Below, piece after piece: positions 55,750-64,000 of a DNA stretch of 64,000 nt. Position numbers and translations under genes: made by a program. The stretch covers positions 33,684,001 to 33,748,000 of the forward strand of contig CM057465.1 of the NCBI GenBank assembly GCA_030035585.1. Direction: 5' to 3'. This stretch comes from Dugong dugon. Taxonomy: Eukaryota > Chordata > Mammalia > Sirenia > Dugongidae. Numbering within the stretch: position 1 is the stretch's first letter; every line of letters starts with the position of its first letter. The notes under the pieces are model-generated. The model saw only the letters and a list, made by a program, of their open reading frames with translations, was not told the DNA's origin and did no database searches.

Positions 55750-55957
55750 CAGGAGCCTTGGTTGCACAGCGGTTAAGCACTCGGCTGCTAACTGAAAGGC
55801 CGGTGGTTCATACCCACCAGCTGCTGCATGGGACAAAAGACCTGGCGATCTGCTCCTGTAAAGACTTCAGCCTAGGAAACCTATGGGGCAGTTCTACTCT
55901 GTACTATAGGTCATTATGGGTCAGAATCATCTCAACAGCACACAACAACAACAAAGG
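55750..55957 (+). repeat. AfroSINE (full length)
   Basis: aggagccttggttgcacagc to catctcaacagcacacaac followed by aacaacaaa. Confidence 0.92.
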
Positions 55958-56109
55958 CGGTACTTATCCTAATAACACAAGGAAATGAAAAAAGGGAAGA
56001 CTATAAAATATATGAATATTATCATTAAAGACCACATAAAAATATATAAACATTGGGGCACATAAAGAATGGTATAGCAGTGTTGAAAGAAATTTGCAAA
56101 ATAAAGTTA

Positions 56110-56578
56110 AAAATAAAACACTTTCTCCCACAAACATACAACCCTAGTCTAATCATGGGAAAAACATCAGACAAATTTCATTTGATGGACATTCCAAGAA
56201 ATACCTGACCAGTCCTCAAAACTGTCAAGGTCATCAAAAGCAAGAAAATTCTGAGAAACTGTCACAACCAAAAGGAGCCTAGGGAGACAGGACAACTGAA
56301 TGTAATTTGGGGTCCTGTATGGGATCCTGGAACATATAAAGGACATTAGACAGAAGTGAAGGAAATCAGAATAAAGTATGGACTTCAGTTAATAATAATG
56401 TATCAATATTGGTTCATTAATTGTAACAAATACACCATACTAATATTAGTTGTTAATAATAGGGGAGATGGAGTTGGGGTATGGGGAATTTTGGAACTCT
56501 ACTTACTATCTTTGCAATTTTTTGTGAATCTAAAACTATTTTCAGAACTAAAGCTTACTTTAAAAAGTATGGAGAGAG
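56110..56578 (+). mobile_element. Old L1 3' UTR fragment, sense to the gene
   Basis: acatcagacaaatttcatttg, gaccagtcctcaaaactgtc, ggatcctggaacatataaagg and ctatctttgcaattttttgtg are landmarks of an old mammalian L1 3' end. It is the only sizeable L1 in the window on the + strand. A short (AT)n follows at 56581-56600. Confidence 0.75.
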
Positions 56579-56601
56579 AAATATATATATATATATATAG
56601 G

Positions 56602-57690
56602 TATTTGCTTAAATGTTTATAGTATGTTTGTGGTAAGAAAGTATGCCAAATTTATATATACTGTTACAAATCTGTGTATACACATAGATTAAGGCTATAA
56701 GGAAATGAAGCAAAAACTAGTTGTTTAAAGAAGCTAGTTTGATGAATATTTTTCTAGTCTAAAAATTTCCTTTAAGTGTCATTGTGCCAAACTTCTTGTT
56801 GGAAGTAAGCAAGGTTAATTTGATAGTTTGGGTTGAGGTGGTGCTGCAGCATATGAAAACCCCTGCCCCAAGTTGGACTCTACTAGAACTAGTAGTCTTA
56901 TGCCGTCACCCAGGGATTGGGACCACAGCAGAATACATGTTATGTAAGGTACCTGTTGCTTACTGACAAAATTGATCTAAAATTTTCCCATTACATATCC
57001 CTAATTAACCAAGTCATTTTTGTCCAATCTTCCCTTAAAGGCAGCGCATCAAGTGGGTTAGTAAATGAGTTTGTCTTGAGTGTAGTGCCATCTGCTGTCA
57101 CTATTAATTAATTACATTTTTAAAGAAAGTTAATTTATAATTGGTAGTTTTTCTTGCCATTGTTCTCTTGGTTATATATGTTTTATGCTTATGCCTTCTT
57201 TTCATTATATGTACCCAATAACATTAAAAAAAAAATCCTTGTGGTATCCTTGGAAATGAGTTCCTTACTACTTCAAGTTTTCTTCCTTTCTTGCGAAAAC
57301 TTTTAACCAGTTTGTGTGGCTTGTGACAAAATGCCTTTGTTCTGCAGACTTTACTTGGAGTGAGTTTGTCTTTAAACAGCTCCATATGTGTGCTCTTCTG
57401 TTTTTGTTTTAAGAAGGTCCCACATTTGTTTCCTAGATAGTAGCTAGGAGTTAGTGATCACAGAGACCTTTTTGTTTTACCCATGTTCTTCATGTCAGCA
57501 ACGCTTTATAGTGCTCTACTTCCATTGTGTAAATTTAGTGGAATTAAATGTGAGCAGCTCGAAATCGTATAATAAGTATATTTAGATTTTGATTTGAGAG
57601 TCAGACTTGTGAGAATGATACCTGACAGCAGATATTTACACAGTGCAAGTCATAAGCATATGGTTAAGCCCTTCTGGCTTTGTAGGCCCT
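56602..57690. other. ZDHHC17: Intron sequence, nothing recognised
   Basis: Apparently single-copy. No exon matching the next part of ZDHHC17 was seen. Confidence 0.35.
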
Positions 57691-57696
57691 TATATA

Positions 57697-57889
57697 AGCA
57701 AAAAAAAAAAACAAAACCAACCAACCAAACAAAAAAACCCAAACTTGTTTCTGTTGAGTTGATTCCAACTCATAGCAACACTATAGGACAGAGTAGAACT
57801 GCCCCACAGGGTTTCCAAGAAGTGGCTGGTGGATTCGAACTGCCAACTTTTTGGTTAGCAGCCAAGCTCTTAACCACTGTGCCAACAGG
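57697..57889 (-). repeat. AfroSINE
   Basis: An A/C-rich tail then cttgtttctgttgagttgat to ccactgtgccaacagg. It truncates the adjoining LTR. Confidence 0.92.
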
Positions 57890-58076
57890 TTAAGCCTCCT
57901 TCTTGTCGATTTCAAGGCATTGTTCTCCCACCAGGACCCCAAACTGACCAATCCCTTTGGTAGACCACAGTCACTTAATTTGCATAGTCAACCAATTCCC
58001 GCAAGGTCACTTAATCTTATTGGACAGTTTTACACACCCTGTTTGCATAGTAGACTTTTGGGTTATGCACCAAAAA
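57890..58076 (-). mobile_element. ERVL-type LTR, 5' part only (second LTR)
   Basis: gaccaatccctttggtagac, cacttaatttgcatagtc and acaccctgtttgcatagtag repeat 59085-59250 in the same orientation. The rest of the LTR is lost at the AfroSINE. Confidence 0.75.
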
Positions 58077-58430
58077 CAGATGGATAACAGGAGTCTTGTA
58101 GGTAACATGTTGGTGTATATGCCCTAGAATTTTATTGAATTGGTTTCTTTCCCTCCTTTTTTTTTCCTCTCAAATGAGTGTAAGCTAAAGATTTAATAGA
58201 TCTAAATTTTAAAAAGTTAACTAGTTTGCACAGAGACACTTGGTAAACAGTTTATTGGCTGTATAATTCCACCGGGGCATGTGAATAAACATGTATTATG
58301 GTATTCTAGCATCTGAACTTGTCTAACTTCTAGAAGAGGGATGAGAATCGAGATCAGCACAAAGCTGATTTCTGTGAGGTGGAGGTGAGACACACCTCTA
58401 CTCTCCAACTTTTGCACCATTTCTGACACC
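58077..58430 (-). mobile_element. Internal remnant of ERVL-type element
   Basis: On the minus strand this follows the LTR end and the primer-binding-like ggctggtgtcagaaatgg, then tagaggtgtgtctcacctcc, paralleling 720-800. The middle is unrecognised; most internal sequence must be deleted if the flanking LTRs belong together. Confidence 0.55.
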
Positions 58431-59252
58431 AGCCATTCCTCCCACAGCACTCTGTTGGATTCGGTAATTCATTGTAATGGCCATACAGAACTCACAGACC
58501 ATACTCATGATTTTGTGGCTTATTAAGGAAGTAACAGGCTACAACTTGCGATCGGGATCAACTTGGAAGTAGCAGGATACAACTCAGAAGACAAGATACA
58601 GTTCTTTAATCAGGACAGCTTCCAGCCAAGACAGCTCTCAGTTTCTTTTTGGCAGTGCCCACAGGCAGGCCGACTTTCTTCTCGGCCATGCCCACCGCAG
58701 GGCCTTCTCATAGCCTCTGCCCTGCTCAAGCAGGTGTTACAGCTCTTTAGCTCCCCTGACACGTACTGGGAGGCATCCCATTTTGCTGAGAAACATCCCG
58801 TCCAAAGGTGCTCAGCTCCCTCTTACTCAGTGGGCTGGCAAGCCCACTGTAGCCATTTGCTGGTCCTGTGGTTCTTGCCACTTGTACTGCTGCTGTGTTT
58901 CTCTGCTGCTGGATTCTGCTTTTCTCTCCGTCTTGAGTGGTCTCCAGTGTTATAGCTCACTCTTTTCTGTGTGAAGAAAGTTCTCAGCGCAGGGACCTTA
59001 GATCTAAAGGACACACTCTGCTCCAGACTCCTCCTTGATGATAGTGAAGCCCCCCTCAACCTCTGTGGGATTGGCCCATATGTAAGCCCACTCCTTGTCA
59101 ATTTCCAGGCATGGTCCTGCAACCAGGACCACGAACTGACCAATCCTCTTGGTAGACCACATCACGTAATTTGCATAGTAATTGGCCAGTTCTCAAAAAA
59201 TCAATCCTACTGGGTGATTTTATACACCCTGTTTGTATAGTAGACTAAACAA
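58431..59252 (-). mobile_element. ERVL-type LTR (same family as 1-720)
   Basis: Corresponds along its length to the LTR at 1-720 in opposite orientation: gcctctgccctgctcaagcag and ggaattcatt-like stretches match the reverse complement of 483-520 and 590-700. The polyadenylation signal reads AATAAG (AATAAA in the other copy). The 130-codon plus frame 58563-58955 is antisense within the LTR and parallels the frame at 65-523. Confidence 0.75.
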
Positions 59253-59254
59253 TC

Positions 59255-59690
59255 CCTTGTAAGATTGTGGCCCAGCCAGTCATTTTTGCAAAATTATAAA
59301 CCTAAGGCCAGAAAGACCATATATAAGAGAAACCCACTGAATTTGCAGGTATCTGTCATCTTGACATGTAAGTTGGCATTGACATGTAACTTAGCATTTG
59401 CCCTGTACCTGGTGTATAAATTTGAGTCCTGTCATGTTGATTTCTCTTAGCGGTTTTGAATAGCAGCTGACCTTATCCCAGCTCATCTTATTTCTGTTTA
59501 CTTCTTCAGCAGTCTATCAGATTTTGGACCTACTTTCTCTCTTTCTAGCTCTCTTCAACAACTACCAGAAGCCAGGACTATAAAAACTTTTGGCTATCAG
59601 CTAAGTTTATCAAGAATCTTTGTAGTGGCTGTAATTTCTTTACTACAGTATACAAAATCGTTGTATGTTAGCTTTAGAAGTGATCTTTGG
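59255..59690. other. ZDHHC17: Intron sequence, nothing recognised
   Basis: Holds a short imperfect tandem: cttgacatgtaagttggcatt then tgacatgtaacttagcattt at about 59361-59400. Otherwise nothing is supported. Confidence 0.4.
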
Positions 59691-59691
59691 T

Positions 59692-60262
59692 TTTGTTGTT
59701 AGGTGCAGTTGAGTCGTTCTGACTCATAGCAACCCTATGCACAACAGAATGAAACTCTGCCCGGTCCTGTGCCATCATCACAGTCATTGTTATGCTTGAG
59801 CCCATTGATACAGCCACTGTGTCAATCCATCCGTTGAAAGGTCTCCCTCTTTTTCACTGACCCTCTGCTTTACCAAGCACGATGTCTTTCTCAAGGGACT
59901 GGTCCCTCCTAATAACATGTCCAAAGTATGTGAGACAGTCTTGCCATCTCACTTCTAATGAGCATTCTGGCTGTACTTCTTTGAAGACAGATTTATTCTT
60001 CTGGCAGTCCATGGTATATTCGGTATTCTTCCCCACCACCGTAATTCGAGGGCATCAATTCTTCTTTGGTCTTCCTTATTCATTATCCAGCCTTCACATG
60101 CATTATGAGGCGATTGAAAACACCATGGTTTGGGTCAGGTGCGCCTTAGTCCTTAAGGTGACATCTTTGCTTTTGAACACTTTAGAGAGGTCTTTTGCAG
60201 CAGATTTGCCCAATGCAGTGCATCGTTTGATTTCTTGGTCTTCTAATCCAGTAGCTTTGAAT
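59692..60262 (-). mobile_element. 5'-truncated RTE LINE 3' end
   Basis: From ttttgttgttaggtgcagttg back to gcagatttgcccaatgcagtg. At about 570 bp it is the longest of the truncated RTE copies. Confidence 0.9.
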
Positions 60263-60264
60263 GT

Positions 60265-61360
60265 TTAAAAAAATGCCGCTAAGTCTTTTTTTTGTTTTAA
60301 TTAAATCTTATGTAAAGTTGCAGTATCTAAAAAGAGATAAATAAAATGCTTTGTTTAAAGAAGAGAATGAATGAGTAGTGCTTGAAACCTTCAGGCTTTT
60401 TCATTTCTTACTGATGCTGGCCCATAAAGCACCTCAAAGGAACTTTATTGATGTTATTCATCCTCTGTATTTTACAAATGAGGAGCCTGAACCCGAGAGT
60501 AATTAATTGCCTGGATAAATAAGAGAGTCGTAGACTTTCAGTTCAGTAGCCTCTCAGTCAAGGACTTTTTCTATTGCAGTAACACCTGTGAAAGCTGGAA
60601 TCTGTGTAAGGTGGAAACCTGTCAGAGAAGGAAACCTTAAATATTTTCCACTAATAGAGAGCAATAGAAAAGTGGTAAGACTGCACTCTGTCAAAGGCAG
60701 AAAACTTGTGAGACCCGGAAAAACAAGGCAGTCCTGTCTACTTCTGGCTCTCACAGATTTCACTGTATAAAGAGTTGTTTGTCAGTGGAATTATTGCATT
60801 CTTAAAAGTTACAGTGACCTACATATATATTTTTTAAAACCAGTAGTTTCTTGGAAGTAATACCATTTAATTGCTTCTTAGTTTGCATTAAAATCAAGGA
60901 AACAGAATTTTAAAGAGTCTCGTTATTTGTATATCAAAATGTATCTGAAATATAATAGCAAGCTTCTGGCTTTTAAAAATATTGTATGGTATACATGTTT
61001 ACGTTAGTACATTATTTTTTGTGTATGAGTACGTTATTTTTTACTTTATGTTTTAAAGTTTGAAATTACAATTGTTATTACCAGACCCAGTGATAGTGGT
61101 GGTTATCTTGATGGAGAGTATTGTCATTTGCCACATTGACAGTTTACTAGTCCAGTGGAATTGATGAACCCATTTCTAGTCTGTTTAAAGGTGAGAGAAA
61201 TAATTTAAGTTCCTTATTACAAAAAATTTTTTACAGCTTGGAGATTTCCTTAGTTTTAAACATCCTTTTTTTGAAAACTTTTTAGTGGGAATAACTTGTT
61301 TCTAAAGCTAGATTTTTTTTTTTTTTTTTTTAACTAAGAAGTAAGAACAAGTAAGAATCT
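60265..61360. other. ZDHHC17: Intron sequence, nothing recognised
   Basis: Apparently unique; the opposed frames at 60554-60763 and 60588-60770 overlap each other and have no recognised product. Confidence 0.35.
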
Positions 61361-61361
61361 T

Positions 61362-61455
61362 ACTGTTGCTGTTGAGTTGGCTCTGACTCATGGCAACTCC
61401 ATGTATAACAGAGTAAAATGTTGTTGGGTCCTGTGCCACTTTCACGTTCATTGGT
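61362..61455 (-). repeat. RTE 3' end fragment
   Basis: cttactgttgctgttgagttgg to gttcattggtatgctcaag. Confidence 0.75.
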
Positions 61456-63390
61456 ATGCTCAAGTCAAAAATCTTATAGGTAGGGCAGAATAGATGCTGG
61501 TATAGGTTTAATTTAGTCAGAAAAATGTCTAAATTCTAACAACATTTGAAAGATCACATTTGATGGTATCAGTGGGATAAAATGGACTGTGGAGAAACTA
61601 GAATATAATTTAATTATTATGCACAGTAAGTGAGGTCTCAGAACCAAAATGAAATTAAAATCACGTGAAAGCACTACAGTATTTTTTTATTTTATGAATA
61701 TTTGTTAATTTGCATATAAAAAACTATATCCTTGTCCTTAGTAAAAAGAGTAGCAGTTTGCCTTAGCAGATTTTAAAATTGAAATGGTTTTTAAACTTTT
61801 ATTATTACTTTTTGGACCTTATGTTGTGTTTACCTAGGTTTTAACTTATTGGAAGGCTTATGCATTGAAAATTTGTTTTATTTTTCTTTCATACTTTTTT
61901 CTTTTGCGTTGTAAAGTCCTTGAGGGCAAGAGACTATATTTTGTGTATATTCCCAGTGCTGCTCTGAGCCATAGTGGTGCCTAGAACAAAAGGAAAAATT
62001 GGTGATAACTGTTAATGTTTGGTTCATCATGGATTTTTTTGCTTTAGTTTTCAATTAAAAAAAAAATACTACATTAAAATGCTTTTTTATCTTGTTTACT
62101 CAGTTTTTTGGTACCCTCTTAAACTTTGCACCCATCTCGCCCTTGTCTGGGTCCTGTATCCCAGTACCCTGGTAGGTAAGTGCTCTGTGTATAGCAGGCC
62201 CTCAATACATGTTTTGTTGCATATATTATTCCATTCTGTTTGTAAACTATGACCAGGTTTTTCCTTCGGGTACCTTATAGCCCTATAGAAGTCAGCAGTG
62301 AAAGCTTAAAACATTATTTGCCCTGTGTTAGGGAATATTATAATCAGGAAAGAAAATTTAGAAAGAAGGACATGTTACTGGTCTGAGAATTGTCTTTTTC
62401 ACCCCACTCCAGTGAGTATGGAGCATAGGGAAGTTGACAACTGGGATTCTGTGAAGAAGTTAAATAGAATAGGTTTAAAGGTTTAAAGAAATTAAAAGGA
62501 TGTATTGGTTTGCTTAATTAATTATTCAAAATGTTACATTTTACCCAAAATACTATACCTTTCCGTATTCAAATTTAACCAATTTATTTTAGTGGAGCCT
62601 GAGAAAATCACTTAAAAATCATTTTCTAAACTATCTGCATTATGTTATGAATCTTGGCTTAAGACTGATTTTTTTTTTTTAAATTCTGCTAATGTGGGTT
62701 TATGATTATTACTGTGGTATTTTAGTATTAGTGCTAGCATTTTCATAGGAACTAAGCATTTACCTGTTGAAAAGGTTATGACTAAGCAGAATTTACATTT
62801 GTGAAACATTTTAATTCCCAGTAGTTGAAATTATTTAGATTGATAGAGCCTTCTAAATTTTTGGCTCAAACAAATTAGTTTGAAATTTCCCACACAATTT
62901 GGATGGCTACAGTACCTATGCTAAAGATAATAGCCTTTTTTCCTCCAATAAAATTCCCTTTTAAATCTGTATTATTAAATATCAGTGATAGGTAATATGA
63001 TCAGAGACAAAAGAGCATAAATTGTTCAAAGGATTTTGTTTTTTCCAAATGTCTTGTTATACCTTTTCTTTTTATTTATATTTATGCTTGTGTTTGTATA
63101 TATGGAAAAATACTAGAAACATAGCAATTTGAACAGCTGATAATAGAGCTGAACATAGTTCAGTTTTTCTGTTTCATATAAAAGAAACAGTTGTGTCTTA
63201 GTGCTATATTGGAGAGGCTGATGGTATAGCAAATTTTGTACTTAAATGGAAAACTGTATATAGCATATAAACTTTGAATGAATCATGATTTTCTGTGAAA
63301 CTCATTTAATTAAATTTTTATATGAAAAGTTAGTTTCTTTAAGGGCATAGACATTTTCAGAACTATTTAAGAGACTGTACCTTTTATCAG
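61456..63390. other. ZDHHC17: Intron sequence, nothing recognised
   Basis: Longest apparently repeat-free stretch in the window; AT-rich. The 77-codon frame 62019-62252 is unrecognised. I found no match to ZDHHC17 exon 2. Confidence 0.35.
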
Positions 63391-63391
63391 G

Positions 63392-63726
63392 GGGGCAGTG
63401 GTGATTCAATGCTAGAATTCTCACCTTTCATGTGGAAGACCTGGGTGTGATTCTTGGCCAGTGAGCCTATGCACCATTACCACCACCCCACCACTGCTCT
63501 GACAGTGGAGGCTTGTGTGTTGCTATGATGCTGAACAGGTGTCAGCAGAGCTTCTGGACTAACACAAACTAGGGAGAAAGGCCTGGTGATCTACTTCCAA
63601 AAATAGCCAGTGAAAATCCTATATATTACAATAGACTGATCTGTATGGGGATAGTGTGTTTTGTTCTTTGTGCATAAGGTTGCCGTGAATCAGGGCCTGA
63701 CTTGTCTGCAGCTAATAACAACAACA
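63392..63726 (+). repeat. tRNA-Gly-headed SINE with RTE-derived body and tail
   Basis: The head (about 63396-63467) matches a tRNA-Gly: ggcagtggtgattcaatgc then tagaattctcacctttcatg then ggaagacctgggtgtgattc; the A and B boxes are decayed. The body (about 63506-63625: gtgttgctatgatgctg, aacaggtgtcagcagagcttc, cctggtgatctacttcc) matches the RTE 5' end (minus strand of 15480-15690). The tail (about 63640-63726, gttgccgtgaatcagggcctg, ending taacaacaaca) matches the RTE 3' end. About 43 bases of the RTE 5' end are missing within the body. It differs from AfroSINE in both head and body. Confidence 0.85.
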
Positions 63727-63867
63727 TTTTATAAGAGCTGCCTCATTGTCTTCTTTTGCACCTAATAGTAGATGCTTCACTAGCTCTCAACGCAAAGGAG
63801 TTTAAGAAAAGGTAATACCTGAGAATAACAAATTTTAGAAGAATGATATCCATGGTTTCCTTTAGGA

Positions 63868-64000
63868 TTGCCTTAGTTATCTCGTGCTGCTGTAACAAAT
63901 GATACCACAAGTGGGTGACTTTAAAGAACAGAAATTTGTTTTCTTACAGTTCAGAAGGCTGTAAGTTCCAGTTCAGGGTGTGACTCTATGGGGAGGTCCT
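63868..64000 (+). repeat. Unnamed repeat, 5' end (copy 3), cut by window edge
   Basis: ccttagttatctcgtgctgctg and ccacaagtgggtgactttaa match 23656-23740 and 24288 onward. Confidence 0.65.

Larger units (their letters stand above)
6348..64000 (+). other. ZDHHC17: ZDHHC17 intron 1 (continues past window)
   Basis: The donor is GTGATG at 6348-6353; position +5 is T instead of the usual G. I looked for the next exon, which should begin with a Glu codon followed by the IKPQ-type sequence, and did not recognise it. The intron is therefore probably longer than 57.6 kb here. Large repeats account for much of it. Confidence 0.75.

Noticed and set aside
63396..63467. tRNA-Gly gene
   Set aside because: The arms and the A and B boxes are decayed and the sequence continues directly into RTE-derived SINE body; it is a SINE head.
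56602..64000. ZDHHC17 exon 2
   Set aside because: I looked for the coding sequence that should follow Glu31 and its ankyrin-region continuation and did not recognise it; it probably lies beyond the window.
1..64000. CRISPR arrays, operons or bacterial mobile elements
   Set aside because: The repeats are dispersed retrotransposons, and the gene structure and CpG island are mammalian.

Overview
This window is mammalian nuclear DNA, almost certainly from an afrotherian and probably a paenungulate (elephant, manatee or hyrax group). The evidence is the repeat content. There are dozens of AfroSINEs, whose tRNA-like head reads ccctggtggcgcagtggtt and whose tail reads gagtcgactcgacggcaac. There are many 3' ends and two full-length copies of an RTE (BovB-like) LINE that shares this tail and ends in (CAA)n. 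There is also an L1 lineage with an unusual 3' UTR of about 1 kb. I ran no database search; family names come from recognition of sequence.

Only one cellular gene is recognised. A CpG island (about 5640-6660) contains coding exon 1 of ZDHHC17 (HIP14, an ankyrin-repeat palmitoyl-acyltransferase) at 6255-6347, on the + strand. The exon ends on a codon boundary at a GT donor. The rest of the window, 6348-64000, reads as intron 1, because no exon 2 was recognised. Upstream of the island lie an ERVL-type LTR (1-880), an L1 3' end, old repeats and a candidate LTR (4640-5260) about 1 kb before the exon.

The intron is a dense record of retrotransposition, and target-site duplications (TSDs) give the order of several events. 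A full-length RTE (12440-15698, 9-bp TSD) sits inside an AfroSINE. A second full-length RTE (40428-52313, 10-bp TSD) is split by a near full-length L1 (42306-50967), which is itself split by a 5'-truncated L1 (47251-47895). The host L1 appears to carry a 383-bp 3' transduction (42306-42688) with its own ATTAAA signal and poly(A). At 21959-23268 an L1 shows a twin-priming inversion and an 18-bp TSD. Two old L1s (about 23320-28316 and 28325-35155) carry several younger insertions. An ERVL pol fossil with integrase and dUTPase sequence lies at about 35620-36352, and a possible ERVL provirus remnant with LTR pieces at 57890-59252.

The most distinctive item is a SINE at 63392-63726. It has a tRNA-Gly-like head, a body derived from the 5' end of the RTE and a tail derived from the RTE 3' end, so it looks like a tRNA-headed internal-deletion derivative of the RTE. 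No bacterial, CRISPR or operon-like features are present.
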